DNA of 64,000 nt from an uncultured Collinsella sp. (GTDB taxonomy: Bacteria; Actinomycetota; Coriobacteriia; Coriobacteriales; Coriobacteriaceae), in assembly GCA_902497065.1 (NCBI GenBank), contig CABVDH010000009.1:10944-74943 (forward strand), given 5' to 3'. The notes beneath the pieces are model-generated. The model worked only from the letters and a program-made list of their open reading frames with translations. It was not told where the DNA came from and ran no database searches. Both the position numbers and the translations under genes were made by a program. Of the stretch, positions 50,370 to 60,263 are shown one piece after another (the first letter of the stretch is position 1; each line of letters starts with the position of its first letter).

Positions 50370-50870
50370 TCAGTCCTCTCTCGTGATCGGGGCAACCGTC
50401 GCCCCGCAAAATGCAACTAAGTCATCGGGAGCAAGCTCAAGCTGATAGCCGCGCTTGCCACCCGAGATAAAAATGGTATCCCAAAGGACGCATGTCTCAT
50501 CGATCAGAGTCCGGAAGCGTTTTTTCATACCGACCGGACTGCAACCGCCGCGGACATACCCCGTCGCGGCAAGCAAATCTTTGACATGCATCATGGTCAG
50601 CGACTTTTCGCCTGCGGCGCGCGCGGCGGCCTTGAGGTCGAGCTCGTCGGCAACGGGAATGCAGCACACGACATGGTCGTTGGACGGCGTCGTGCAGACC
50701 AGGGTCTTAAATCCCTGACCGGGCTCCTCGCCAAGCTGCTCGGAAATCGCGACGCCCAGCCCCGACGATTCGTCGTCATCGTCTTCGTACGTATGGAGAA
50801 CATAGGGGATGCCGGCGCTTTCCAGCTCACGCATGGCGTTGGTCTTTGGCGTCTTCACGGCCTTCGGCAT
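50370..50870 (-). CDS. ybaK: Cys-tRNA(Pro)/Cys-tRNA(Cys) deacylase, YbaK/EbsC type
   Basis: A 166-residue trans-editing enzyme that hydrolyses mischarged Cys-tRNA(Pro). The YbaK fold is recognisable from KTPKTNAMRELESAGIPY, FKTLVCTTPSNDHVVCCIPV (catalytic Lys region) and TGYVRGGCSPVGMKKRF, the signature substrate loop. ATG 50870 starts the unit ybaK-murJ-uvrC, with three bases between ybaK and murJ. Confidence 0.92.
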   Translation of the reverse strand: MPKAVKTPKTNAMRELESAGIPYVLHTYEDDDDESSGLGVAISEQLGEEPGQGFKTLVCTTPSNDHVVCCIPVADELDLKAAARAAGEKSLTMMHVKDLLAATGYVRGGCSPVGMKKRFRTLIDETCVLWDTIFISGGKRGYQLELAPDDLVAFCGATVAPITRED

Positions 50871-50950
50871 GGCATATCCTTTCCCTCATATAAGAACGCA
50901 ATTTTTAAGTATATGTCCATTTGCGCGGCATACGCTATCTCGACAAAGAG

Positions 50951-50983
50951 AGCGCCACCGAATCGCAAGGAATCGGCGGCGCT
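50951..50983 (-). terminator. Hairpin after uvrA
   Basis: AGCGCC-CCGA pairs with TCGG-GGCGCT with one internal mismatch (50951-50961 with 50973-50983). It lies just past the uvrA stop. The U-tract is weak. Confidence 0.55.
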
Positions 50984-51006
50984 CATGTTTCAAAAACACC
51001 TATGTA

Positions 51007-53883
51007 TTAGGCATCGAGTTGCGCTTGACGCTCCTTATCGCGTTTGAGCAACGGCGCCAAGAACTTGCCGGTATAGCTCTGCGGGCATGCCGCAACCTGC
51101 TCTGGCGTACCCGAGACCACGACAGTTCCGCCACCGTTGCCACCCTCGGGGCCCATATCGATCAGGCGGTCGGCAACCTTGATGACATCAAGGTTGTGCT
51201 CGATCACCAGAACCGTGTTGCCCGCATCGACCAGGCGTTGCAACACGTCGAGCAGCTGACGAACATCCTCAAAATGGAGGCCGGTTGTGGGCTCGTCCAA
51301 AATGTAGAACGTCTTGCCTGTCTGGCGACGATGAAGCTCCTTGGCGAGCTTTACGCGCTGCGCCTCACCACCCGAGAGCGTCGTGGCGGGCTGGCCCAAG
51401 CTCACATAACCTAGGCCGACGTCATACAGGGTTTGAAGCTTTCGCTTGATCTGCGGAATATTCCCAAAGAAAGCCAGTGCCTCGGCCACGCTCATGTCAA
51501 GTACGTCCGAGATAGTCTTGCCACGATAGGTAACCTCGAGCGTCTCGCGGTTATAGCGCTTGCCGCCACAAGCCTCGCAGGGAACATAAATATCGGGAAG
51601 AAAGTGCATCTCAATCTTGATCTGGCCGTCGCCCTTGCACGCCTCGCAGCGTCCGCCGCTCACATTAAAGGAGAAGCGTCCCGGCGAGTAGCCACGCGCC
51701 TTCGACTCCGGCGTGCTCGCAAACAGCGCACGCAGGTCGTCCCACAAACCAATATAGGTAGCGGGATTCGACCGCGGCGTACGGCCGATTGGCGACTGAT
51801 CAATATCGATCACCTTATCGATGCACTCGATACCGTCGATTTTTTTGAACGGGCCCACGGGACGCGTAGAGCGATGGATAGCGTTGGTGAGGGCAGGCGC
51901 AATCGTATCGGTGACCAAGGAACTCTTTCCCGATCCCGATACGCCGGTTACGACGGTAAGCGTGCCAAACTCAATCTTGGCGGTAACGTTTTTGAGGTTG
52001 TTGGCACATGCTCCCGTAATCTTAAGACAGCCACGTCCGGGGTTGCGGCGTTCATTGGGAACTCGAATCATTCGCTTGCCGGTCAGATAGGCACCCGTCA
52101 TTGATTCGGGGCACGCCATGATGTCAGCGGGCGTTCCCGCGGCGACCACGTGCCCGCCGTTGACGCCCGCGCCTGGCCCCATATCGATCACATAGTCGGC
52201 AGCGCGAATCGTGTCCTCATCGTGTTCAACGACGATAACGGTGTTGCCGATATCGCGCAGGCGCTCGAGTGTCTTAATCAGCCGCTCGTTGTCGCGCTGG
52301 TGAAGACCAATCGAAGGCTCGTCCAGAATATAGAGAACGCCCATGAGGCCCGCACCGATCTGCGTAGCCAGGCGAATGCGTTGCGCCTCACCGCCGGAAA
52401 GCGTCGCCGAAGCACGATCGAGCGTCAGATAATCAAGGCCGACATCAACCAGAAAACGCAAGCGTTCCAGGATTTCCTTGACGATACGACCGCCGATGAA
52501 TTGTTGACGCTCGGTGAGCTCAAGGTCCTCAAAAAACTCGAGCGACTCGCGGCACGACAGGCAGCAAACCTCATAAATGGACTTGCCGCCCACGGTGACG
52601 GCGAGCATCTCGGGGCGCAGGCGAGCACCATGGCAGCTCGAACACGGCTCCTCGCGAATGTACTTCTCCAGGCGCGCCTTAGTGTTCTCGTTGGTCGTCT
52701 CGGTATAGCGCTCGTACAGGATATTGCGCACGCCCGAAAACTTGGTGTCCCACTGGCTGCGACGACCGTCGAGCTTTTGATAGTCCACCGAAATCTTCTT
52801 GTCGCCCATGCCATCCAAAAACGCACGACGCACCCGCGGGGGCAGGTCCTCCCATGGCGTATCGGCACTCACCTTAAAGTGTTTGCAGACCGCAGCAAAA
52901 ATCTGCGGATAATAGTTGGAATTGCCGAACAGGCTGCCAAAGACTCCGTCGGCAATCGACTTTGAGGGGTCTTCAATCAGCGCCTCGGCATCGACTGTCT
53001 TTTTAAAGCCCAGGCCATCGCACTCGGGACATGCACCATAGGGCGCGTTGAACGAGAAATCGCGCGGCTGCAGGTCGTCGATGGAATGCCCGTGCTCCGG
53101 GCACGCCAGTGCCAGCGAATACTCCAGCAGCTCGCCCTCGGTTCCCTCGGGAGCGTCGCGCTCGGGCAGCATGTACACGTTCACGTTACCGTGCGCCAGT
53201 GCCGTCGCCTGCTCAACGGACTCGGCAATGCGACCCAGGGAGTTCTCTCGAATCACGATACGGTCGACCACGACCTCAATGTCGTGTTTGAACTTCTTGT
53301 CCAGGTCGATCGGGTCGTCAAGCGAGCGCACCTCGCCGTCGACGCGCACACGGCTAAAGCCCTCCGCACGCAGGTCCTCAAACAGCTTGGCATATTCGCC
53401 CTTGCGTCCACGAACCACCGGCGCCAACACAAACGCGCGACGGCCCTCCCCCGCCGCCAGCACCTTATCGGCGACCTGATCGGTCGTCTGACGCTCAATG
53501 ACACGACCGCACTCAGGACAGTGTGGCGTTCCCACGCGAGCAAACAGCAGACGCAGATAGTCGTAAATCTCGGTTACGGTGCCCACCGTCGAGCGTGGGT
53601 TTTTGGACGTCGTTTTCTGATCGATCGACACAGCCGGCGACAGGCCGTCGATCGAGTCCAGATCGGGCTTGTCCATCTGGCCCAAAAACTGACGCGCATA
53701 GCTCGAAAGGCTCTCGACGTAACGGCGCTGGCCCTCGGCATAGATGGTATCGAACGCCAGTGAGCTCTTGCCCGATCCGGAAAGACCAGTTATGACCACG
53801 AGCTGGTCACGCGGAATGGAAACGTCGATATCGCGCAGGTTATGCTCGCGCGCGCCGCGAATAACGATAGAAGAATCAGACAT
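51007..53883 (-). CDS. uvrA: Excinuclease ABC subunit A
   Basis: The 958-residue damage-recognition ATPase of nucleotide excision repair. It has two ABC modules: Walker A GLSGSGKSSLAFDT and GVSGSGKSSLVTDT, with signatures ATLSGGEAQRIRLATQIG and TTLSGGEAQRVKLAKEL. Zinc-finger CxxC pairs are CPECGR/CPEH, CSSC and CEACKGDGQIKIE...CEACGGKRY. A candidate SOS box overlaps its promoter. It is divergent from the LTA-synthase-type gene. Confidence 0.97.
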   Translation of the reverse strand: MSDSSIVIRGAREHNLRDIDVSIPRDQLVVITGLSGSGKSSLAFDTIYAEGQRRYVESLSSYARQFLGQMDKPDLDSIDGLSPAVSIDQKTTSKNPRSTVGTVTEIYDYLRLLFARVGTPHCPECGRVIERQTTDQVADKVLAAGEGRRAFVLAPVVRGRKGEYAKLFEDLRAEGFSRVRVDGEVRSLDDPIDLDKKFKHDIEVVVDRIVIRENSLGRIAESVEQATALAHGNVNVYMLPERDAPEGTEGELLEYSLALACPEHGHSIDDLQPRDFSFNAPYGACPECDGLGFKKTVDAEALIEDPSKSIADGVFGSLFGNSNYYPQIFAAVCKHFKVSADTPWEDLPPRVRRAFLDGMGDKKISVDYQKLDGRRSQWDTKFSGVRNILYERYTETTNENTKARLEKYIREEPCSSCHGARLRPEMLAVTVGGKSIYEVCCLSCRESLEFFEDLELTERQQFIGGRIVKEILERLRFLVDVGLDYLTLDRASATLSGGEAQRIRLATQIGAGLMGVLYILDEPSIGLHQRDNERLIKTLERLRDIGNTVIVVEHDEDTIRAADYVIDMGPGAGVNGGHVVAAGTPADIMACPESMTGAYLTGKRMIRVPNERRNPGRGCLKITGACANNLKNVTAKIEFGTLTVVTGVSGSGKSSLVTDTIAPALTNAIHRSTRPVGPFKKIDGIECIDKVIDIDQSPIGRTPRSNPATYIGLWDDLRALFASTPESKARGYSPGRFSFNVSGGRCEACKGDGQIKIEMHFLPDIYVPCEACGGKRYNRETLEVTYRGKTISDVLDMSVAEALAFFGNIPQIKRKLQTLYDVGLGYVSLGQPATTLSGGEAQRVKLAKELHRRQTGKTFYILDEPTTGLHFEDVRQLLDVLQRLVDAGNTVLVIEHNLDVIKVADRLIDMGPEGGNGGGTVVVSGTPEQVAACPQSYTGKFLAPLLKRDKERQAQLDA

Positions 53884-53926
53884 GGAAGCTCCTTGCCTCC
53901 TATAACCTCAAATCACACTGTCGATG

Positions 53927-53958
53927 AGTTTAGCGCACTCAACGCGCACAGATGTTCG
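53927..53958 (-). promoter_or_regulatory. uvrA promoter with a candidate SOS (LexA) box
   Basis: On the minus strand CGAACATCTGTGCG (complement of 53945-53958) matches the Gram-positive LexA pattern CGAAC-N4-GTTCG at all but one base. It covers the place where the -35 should be for the -10 TAAACT (53927-53932), about 45 bp upstream of the uvrA start. LexA repression would make sense. Confidence 0.55.
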
Positions 53959-54076
53959 TAATACAAGATTCGCAGACCTTTTGCTTTGCGTATCGGGTGC
54001 TTTGTTTCTCGAAATGCCGTGGAAAGGTTAGAGTAATCTAAAACTGAACTTAATTTGCTGTAACAGAGGAACGTCC

Positions 54077-56230
54077 ATGACCGAAGATATCCCCCTTGAA
54101 ATCACTTCGAGTGGCATGGCCAATCTGCCCATATTCATCGCCGTCCTTATCGTGGCCGCCGTCGTCGTGCGCGTGTATTTTTCAATCAAACACAACGAAA
54201 AACCGCCCATTGCCCGCGTCTTTTGGTGCGCGATGCTCCTCATCCCGCTCGGCATGGTAGCTGCATGGATTACGAATCAATTGCTCGTAAATGAGGACTG
54301 TTCCCTATGGGTCCTTTCTTATTCGGCGCTCGGTGCTGCCGCCGTCATACTTCTTGTCGAGCCCTTGGTTTCGGGACTTATCGACCAAACCGATCTTGCG
54401 ACGGGAACGGTTGCCTGTATTTGCCGCGACATCCTTGTCGTCGCCGCTGTTTCAGCGCTCTCGTTCGTTTCACTCGAAATTGCCTGCAACGAAACGTTCT
54501 ATCGCATTCCCGCCAACTCATTCGGGTTTTCCGTTGGGCTGCTCGCGACGGTTCTGCTCTCCCTTTATTTGCTGGGACAGCGTCATGGAGGAGTCATGGC
54601 CCTCGTGCCCGTCGTCTGTTGTACCCTTGGCATTGCCGAGCACTTCGTCATAACGTTTAAAGGCGAGGCCATCCTGCCGAGCGACATTTTGGCATTGGGC
54701 ACCGCAATGGAAGTAAGTGAGGGATATGAGTTCACCTTCACTGCAGGAATCGTAACCTCACTCGCCCTGCTGGAGATTTCCCTGGGGCTTCTTTCGCTTA
54801 TCCGACCGCGAAAGCTCCGTACGCCCGCCCATGTCTTCCCCGCAATCGCCGCTAACCTCTGCGCTTTTCTGCTAGTGACCGTTGTGGGGCTCTTGGGCTT
54901 TTCCAACATCGACTTGGAGCAGTCGCTGGATTTTGGATTTGACCGTTGGCAGCCCATCACCACGTATGCGTCTCAGGGTTTTATCACTTCGTTCACCGAA
55001 ATGGTCAACGAGTTGCCCATTGAAAAGCCCGAAGACTATACGCCCGATGAGGCGCAGAGCATCGAGCAGGAGCTCGCCGCCGCCTACGACAGCACGTATG
55101 GCTCGAGCGAGCAGCGCGCGGCGGCCGTTGCCCAGTTCAATGAAATCAAGCCGACGATTGTTGCCGTCATGAACGAGAGTTTTAGCGACCTTTCGTGCTT
55201 TGAGCAGCTCCAGGCGGCCGGGTACACCGGTCCCGCATTCTACAACTCGCTTCCCGACACACTTGTTCGCGGCACCATGCTCGCTTCGGTCACCGGTGGC
55301 GGAACGGCGAACTCCGAATTCGAATTTTTGACCGGAGCGACAACGGCCTTTGTCGGATTAGGCAAAATCCCCTATCAGCTGTATCAGATGAATGGCGTCA
55401 ACAGCCTGGCAAAGGACCTTAAAGAGCTTGGGTATACCGCTACGGCTATGCACCCGCAAAACCCCGTCAACTACCATCGAGATAAAATCTATCAGCAGCT
55501 GGGCTTTGGAGACTTTCTTTCAATCGGCGATTTCGAAGGTGCGTCCTATTACCATGCCGGCGTATGCGACTACGTCACCTACGACAAGATACTCGACCTG
55601 CTTAGAACCGACGAAGCCCCGCAGTTCATCTTTGACGTCACGATGCAAAATCACGGCGGCTACGACTATGGCACCGTTCCCGCCGAAGAGCTGACAAACT
55701 ATTGGGTCGAGGGAGCCAGCGAGGGCGCCAATAGCGCGCTCAACACCTATCTCACCTGCATCAACGCATCCGACCGGGACCTCGAGTACTTTATCAACGA
55801 GCTCCGCAATATCGGCAGACCGGTTGTTCTTGTCTTTTTTGGCGACCATCAGCCGAGCGCCGCAACGACTCTCAACGACGAGCTGTACCCTCAGGAAGAT
55901 ACGGCAAGCCACGCTTTCCGTGTCTATCAGTCAACCTATTTCGTCTGGGCTAACTATGAAATCGCCGGCAATACCGAGCTCAACGTCTACGACACCGTCG
56001 GGGCAAACGAGATTGCAGCCATTACCCTTAATAAGATCGGCGCCCCGCTCACCGACTATCAAAAGGCCCTGCTTGCAACAAGGTCAGATGTGCCCACCAT
56101 CAATGTCGCCGGCTATCTCGGTGCCGACGGGCTGCGCTACAACTTGGAATCTGAAGACAGCCCATACACCTCGACGATCGACAAGCTGCAGCGCATGCAA
56201 TACCTCGAGTTCGCCAGCAAAGTTCAGTAA
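54077..56230 (+). CDS. LTA-synthase-family membrane sulfatase-fold enzyme
   Basis: A 717-residue phosphoglycerol-transferase-like protein. About six N-terminal transmembrane helices (residues 10-280) precede an extracellular sulfatase-like domain. The catalytic features are NESFSDLSCFE, the nucleophile Thr in GGGTANSEFEFLTG, HPQNPVNYHRDKIY, TMQNHGGYDYG and the metal-binding FFGDHQPS, as in LtaS and OpgB. It would transfer glycerol-phosphate or a similar group to a surface glycan or lipid anchor; the acceptor is unknown. ATG 54077 follows AGAGGA. Confidence 0.88.
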   Translation: MTEDIPLEITSSGMANLPIFIAVLIVAAVVVRVYFSIKHNEKPPIARVFWCAMLLIPLGMVAAWITNQLLVNEDCSLWVLSYSALGAAAVILLVEPLVSGLIDQTDLATGTVACICRDILVVAAVSALSFVSLEIACNETFYRIPANSFGFSVGLLATVLLSLYLLGQRHGGVMALVPVVCCTLGIAEHFVITFKGEAILPSDILALGTAMEVSEGYEFTFTAGIVTSLALLEISLGLLSLIRPRKLRTPAHVFPAIAANLCAFLLVTVVGLLGFSNIDLEQSLDFGFDRWQPITTYASQGFITSFTEMVNELPIEKPEDYTPDEAQSIEQELAAAYDSTYGSSEQRAAAVAQFNEIKPTIVAVMNESFSDLSCFEQLQAAGYTGPAFYNSLPDTLVRGTMLASVTGGGTANSEFEFLTGATTAFVGLGKIPYQLYQMNGVNSLAKDLKELGYTATAMHPQNPVNYHRDKIYQQLGFGDFLSIGDFEGASYYHAGVCDYVTYDKILDLLRTDEAPQFIFDVTMQNHGGYDYGTVPAEELTNYWVEGASEGANSALNTYLTCINASDRDLEYFINELRNIGRPVVLVFFGDHQPSAATTLNDELYPQEDTASHAFRVYQSTYFVWANYEIAGNTELNVYDTVGANEIAAITLNKIGAPLTDYQKALLATRSDVPTINVAGYLGADGLRYNLESEDSPYTSTIDKLQRMQYLEFASKVQ

Positions 56231-56375
56231 GCCCGCCCATTCGCTTGGGCCCATCGTATTGCAAGCACGCTCGGCCCAAATGCATCGCAAATGACTCCCG
56301 CTCGCAAACGAGGGTACAATGACGCTCGTGTCACATCACGGGGCTCCGGCCCCAACATATACAAAGGAGTCATAC

Positions 56376-57206
56376 ATGGGTTGCGAGCACGCACAGGCCG
56401 CCGGCGGACAAACGTCGCCGTCGCAATTTGAGGAGAACACGCTGTCCGAGGTCAAACGCGTCATCGCCGTGCTTTCCGGCAAGGGCGGTGTCGGCAAGTC
56501 GTTTGTCACCGGTGCCATCGCCACCGAGCTTGCCCGTCACGGCCACAAGGTCGGCGTCCTCGATGCCGACATCACCGGTCCCTCTATCCCCAAGATGTTC
56601 GGCATGAGCGGACGCCACGTCCATGCCCTTGGCAACCTCATGCTGCCCGAAATCTCCGAGCACGGCGTCAAGGTCATGAGCTCCAACCTTCTGCTCCAAA
56701 ACGAGACCGACCCCGTCCTTTGGCGCGGTCCGGTCATCGCAGGCGCCATTAGGCAGTTCTGGAGCGAGACCTCGTGGGGCCCCATCGACTACCTGCTGGT
56801 CGACATGCCTCCGGGAACAGGCGACGTCGCGCTCACCGTCTTCCAGTCGCTGCCCGTCGACGGCATCGTCATCGTCACGAGCCCGCAGGACCTGGTCTCG
56901 ATGATCGTCGCCAAGGCGGTCAACATGGCCGAGAAGATGAACGTCCCCATTCTGGGCATCGTCGAGAACATGAGCTATATCGAGTGCCCCGACTGCGGCA
57001 AGAAGATCGAGGTCTTTGGCAAAAGCAAGCTCCCCGAGGTCGCAGAGCGCTATAACCTCGACATCTTGGGCACGCTTCCCATTAATCCGGCACTCGCCGA
57101 GGCCTGCGATAAGGGCGAGGTTGAGACCGCGCTGCCCGATGGCATGTTGCCCAAGGCAGTCTCTGCCGTCGAGGCTATTACCCCGCACGAGACCGACGAG
57201 GCCTAA
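56376..57206 (+). CDS. mrp: Mrp/NBP35-family iron-sulfur cluster carrier ATPase
   Basis: A 276-residue P-loop NTPase that carries and transfers Fe-S clusters. The deviant Walker A is LSGKGGVGKSFVTGA, switch regions are VLDADITGPSIPKMFG and LLVDMPPGTGDVALT, and the bridging CxxC is in ECPDCGKKIE. The N-terminal Met-Gly-Cys-Glu-His could be an extra metal site. ATG 56376 follows AAAGGAG, and a TACAAT -10 box lies at 56315-56320. The flavoprotein gene starts at the next base after its stop. Confidence 0.93.
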   Translation: MGCEHAQAAGGQTSPSQFEENTLSEVKRVIAVLSGKGGVGKSFVTGAIATELARHGHKVGVLDADITGPSIPKMFGMSGRHVHALGNLMLPEISEHGVKVMSSNLLLQNETDPVLWRGPVIAGAIRQFWSETSWGPIDYLLVDMPPGTGDVALTVFQSLPVDGIVIVTSPQDLVSMIVAKAVNMAEKMNVPILGIVENMSYIECPDCGKKIEVFGKSKLPEVAERYNLDILGTLPINPALAEACDKGEVETALPDGMLPKAVSAVEAITPHETDEA

Positions 57207-58478
57207 GTGAACACGAGCGCCTTCTATGACGTCCTGGTAATCGGCGGCGGGGCTTCAGGCCTCGCCGCCGCCATTACGGCCGCACGTGCTGGCAAAAGCG
57301 TCTGCATCGTTGAGCGCGATGTCGCCTGCGGCCTAAAGCTCCTTGCGACCGGTAACGGCCGCTGCAACCTCTCCAACGAATCGATTGATCCTCAGCGGTA
57401 TAACCACCCCGCATTCGTCGAATCTGTCATGGGCCCCCAACCCGAACAAGAGCTTATGGGTTTCTTCTCCTCGCTGGGCATCATGACAACCTCCGAGGAA
57501 GGCCGGCTATACCCGCGCTCCCTTCGCGCAGAATCGGTGCGCGACGCGCTTCTCAACGTTTGCGACCGCCTAGGTATTACCTTAATCTGCGGAGCCAACG
57601 TTGCCTCGGCGCACAAAGCTTCCGAAGGCTGGACACTCCAAATAGACCGTCCAGCGCGGGCGCTCAAGGCAAAAAAGCACGACGACCGAAAAACGGAGCT
57701 CCGCTCGCTTCGGAAAGCGCTCGCCGATGTCCCTCGCAAGAACGAGGCCCTGGAGGCACATGCCGTAATTATCGCCACGGGTGGCAACCCCACCGGTATC
57801 GCCGATACGTTTAGCCTCCCCCTCACTTCGCTGCGCCCCATCCTCTGCCCCGTATCGGCAACGGTCGTCGGCGATCGGGCGGCACTCAAGACGTTGGACG
57901 GCCTGCGCGTCCGCGCCCGCTTGACGCTCGCCCGCAATCATAATGAGCTCTGGCACGAAGACGGTGAAGTCCTGTTTCGAGCCTTCGGCATCTCGGGCGT
58001 CGCTGTCTTCAACCTCTCCCGTCGTATCCAGCGCGGTGATACGATCCTGCTCGACGTTTTCCCCGACCTCTCCAAAGACGAGTTGCTCGATATGCTCAAC
58101 CAGCGAGTTGAGTTGCTCGGCGGCTTTTCACCCCGCGACCCCCGCTGGCTCGACGGCATGCTCGCCCCGCAGTTCTCTCACGTTGTCTGCACCGCATTCG
58201 AACAGTGCCACCCCGGGTCGCACGACGTCATCCATCTGGTCTCAATCCTCAAGCACTTTAAGCTGCTCGTCGAGGGAACGACAGAGGAGCGTTCGGCCCA
58301 GGTCACGCGCGGCGGCGTGCCCATCGAGAGCGTCTCAGCTCCCAGCCTCTGCGTGAGCAACGCGGCAGGCGCCCCACTTTACATCTGTGGCGAGGCAATC
58401 GACATCGATGCCGATTGCGGCGGTTTCAACCTTGCGTGGGCTTGGGTCTCGGGTATTCGCGCTGCAAGCAGCCTGTAG
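57207..58478 (+). CDS. HI0933/BaiN-family FAD flavoprotein
   Basis: A 423-residue flavoprotein with the N-terminal FAD-binding DVLVIGGGASGLAAAITAARAGKSV, the family signature KLLATGNGRCNLSN, and the C-terminal CGEAIDIDADCGGFNLAWAWVSG. The family includes YhiN and BaiN; biochemical roles are poorly settled and the bile-acid assignment should not be carried over. GTG 57207 abuts the mrp stop with GAGG upstream, so the two are coupled. Confidence 0.88.
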   Translation: MNTSAFYDVLVIGGGASGLAAAITAARAGKSVCIVERDVACGLKLLATGNGRCNLSNESIDPQRYNHPAFVESVMGPQPEQELMGFFSSLGIMTTSEEGRLYPRSLRAESVRDALLNVCDRLGITLICGANVASAHKASEGWTLQIDRPARALKAKKHDDRKTELRSLRKALADVPRKNEALEAHAVIIATGGNPTGIADTFSLPLTSLRPILCPVSATVVGDRAALKTLDGLRVRARLTLARNHNELWHEDGEVLFRAFGISGVAVFNLSRRIQRGDTILLDVFPDLSKDELLDMLNQRVELLGGFSPRDPRWLDGMLAPQFSHVVCTAFEQCHPGSHDVIHLVSILKHFKLLVEGTTEERSAQVTRGGVPIESVSAPSLCVSNAAGAPLYICGEAIDIDADCGGFNLAWAWVSGIRAASSL

Positions 58479-58557
58479 CCGCGCAGTCTATAATCAAAAC
58501 GCATTCGGGCCGTCTGGGACACCGGGCGGCCTCTTTCTTGCATCTAAGGAGACCTCG

Positions 58558-60198
58558 ATGATCGAAATCACCCAAGTCCACGCGTCACTCGATGAGGCCG
58601 GCGACGAAACCGCCTGCCTTGCTATTGGTAGACGCGCCGTCAATCGAGCCCTGCGATGCGAGGATTCCCAGATTAAAGCCATTGAGCTCCATCGCAAGTC
58701 AATCGACGCCCGTAAAAAACGAGATGTCCATTTTATTTTGAGCTTTCGAGTTGAGCTGACAAGCTCTCGACTCGAGCAGGAGGTGGTCGACCGCGTCGCC
58801 GAGCGTAACCGCTCGCGCATCCGCATGGTAGACAGCGAGGCTCCTTCATTTCCCAGCCCTGTCCCGAATGTACCCAAGGGGCGTCCCGTCGTTGTCGGCG
58901 CCGGTTGCGCCGGTCTCTTCGCCGCCCTGACCCTTGCTAAAGCGGGCCTTAAACCCCTGCTCATCGAGCGCGGCGACCCCGCACTTCGCCGCTCGGAAGC
59001 GATTGATCTCTTTCTTAAGGAGCGTATCCTCGACCCCGAAAGCAATATCCAATTTGGCCTGGGCGGCGCAGGGACCTTCTCGGACGGCAAGCTCAACACG
59101 GGAACCAAGAATCCTGCCCATCGACTGATTCTTGAGACCTTCGTCAAAGCGGGCTCACCTCGCGACATCCTGTGGGACGCCAAGCCGCACATTGGCTCCG
59201 ACATCCTACCCACCGTCGTCACCAACATTTCTCAGCGCATCGAGCAGCTCGGTGGAACCGTCCGCTATCGAACAAAGCTCGTCAATATTCGAACCGATGA
59301 ATCTGGCGCCATCACCGGCGTCGATGTCCAACCGCCCCAAGAAACCACAAGCGAGACAATCGCCACAAAGCACCTCATTCTCGCCTGCGGCCATTCCGCC
59401 CGCGACGTATTCGAGCTTCTCAAAGAACATGACGTTACCCTCGCGCAAAAGACCTTTGCCATGGGTGTGCGCATCGAGCATCCACAGCATGACATCGACC
59501 GTGCCCAATATGGCCCTTCGGCGGGACACCCGTCACTCGGAGCAGCCCCCTACAAGCTTGTCGCCCATCTCCCCAACGGCCGCAGCGTGTTCTCATTTTG
59601 CATGTGCCCCGGCGGACAGGTTGTCGCGGCTTCTTCCGAGCAGGGCCATCTGTGCGTCAACGGTGCCAGCCTCAATGCCCGCGACGGGCGCAACGCAAAT
59701 GCCGCCCTACTCGTCAACGTCACACCCGACGACCTTCCCGGCGATGATCCGCTCGCAGGCATTGAGCTCCAGCGCGCCTGCGAGCGAGCCGCCTATCGCC
59801 TAGGTGGCTCTAACTGGAACGCGCCAGCACAGCTCGTCGGAGATTTCCTTGCGGGGCGCGCCAGCACGGCACCCGGAAAGGTAAAACCAACCTATCCACT
59901 TGGCGTGACCTGGACGGCGATCGACGATGCCCTCCCGCAGCATATCGTCGAATCGCTTCGTTTGGGAATTCCCCTGCTCGGTAAGAAACTGCGTGGCTAT
60001 GACCGCCCCGATGCGGTCCTCACTGGCGTGGAGACGCGTTCGAGCTCCCCGGTTACGGTCATCCGCGATCGAACATGCCACGCCGTGTCGACCCCGGGCC
60101 TTTACCCTTGCGGCGAGGGTGCCGGATATGCCGGCGGCATCATGAGTGCCGCCACCGACGGCATCCGTTGCGCTGAGGCGCTGATAGCAGACCTCTAG
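58558..60198 (+). CDS. FAD-dependent dehydrogenase of unknown substrate (COG2509-like)
   Basis: A 546-residue flavoprotein. A non-catalytic N-terminal domain (1-100, with RAVNRALRCEDSQIKAIELHRKSID) precedes the dinucleotide-binding GRPVVVGAGCAGLFAALTLAKAG. The region from FGLGGAGTFSDGKLNTGTKN is typical of this uncharacterised dehydrogenase family, and it ends PCGEGAGYAGGIMSAATDGIRCAEAL. ATG 58558 follows AAGGAG. It lies 79 bp after the first flavoprotein, and a hairpin follows. Confidence 0.85.
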   Translation: MIEITQVHASLDEAGDETACLAIGRRAVNRALRCEDSQIKAIELHRKSIDARKKRDVHFILSFRVELTSSRLEQEVVDRVAERNRSRIRMVDSEAPSFPSPVPNVPKGRPVVVGAGCAGLFAALTLAKAGLKPLLIERGDPALRRSEAIDLFLKERILDPESNIQFGLGGAGTFSDGKLNTGTKNPAHRLILETFVKAGSPRDILWDAKPHIGSDILPTVVTNISQRIEQLGGTVRYRTKLVNIRTDESGAITGVDVQPPQETTSETIATKHLILACGHSARDVFELLKEHDVTLAQKTFAMGVRIEHPQHDIDRAQYGPSAGHPSLGAAPYKLVAHLPNGRSVFSFCMCPGGQVVAASSEQGHLCVNGASLNARDGRNANAALLVNVTPDDLPGDDPLAGIELQRACERAAYRLGGSNWNAPAQLVGDFLAGRASTAPGKVKPTYPLGVTWTAIDDALPQHIVESLRLGIPLLGKKLRGYDRPDAVLTGVETRSSSPVTVIRDRTCHAVSTPGLYPCGEGAGYAGGIMSAATDGIRCAEALIADL

Positions 60199-60224
60199 TG
60201 CACGAACTCTCGCGTCCGAACGAC

Positions 60225-60260
60225 ACAGGCCCCGAGCTCCACAGGGAACTCGGGGCCTGT
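60225..60260. terminator. Bidirectional hairpin between the flavoprotein gene and uvrB
   Basis: ACAGGCCCCGAG (60225-60236) pairs perfectly with CTCGGGGCCTGT (60249-60260) around a 12-nt loop, between convergent genes. U-tracts are weak on both sides. Confidence 0.7.
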
Positions 60261-60263
60261 TCA

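Noticed and set aside
57207..58478. Annotation of the first flavoprotein as a bile acid 7-dehydroxylation enzyme (BaiN)
   Set aside because: The family is widespread in bacteria with no bile acid metabolism, and no other bai genes are in the window.
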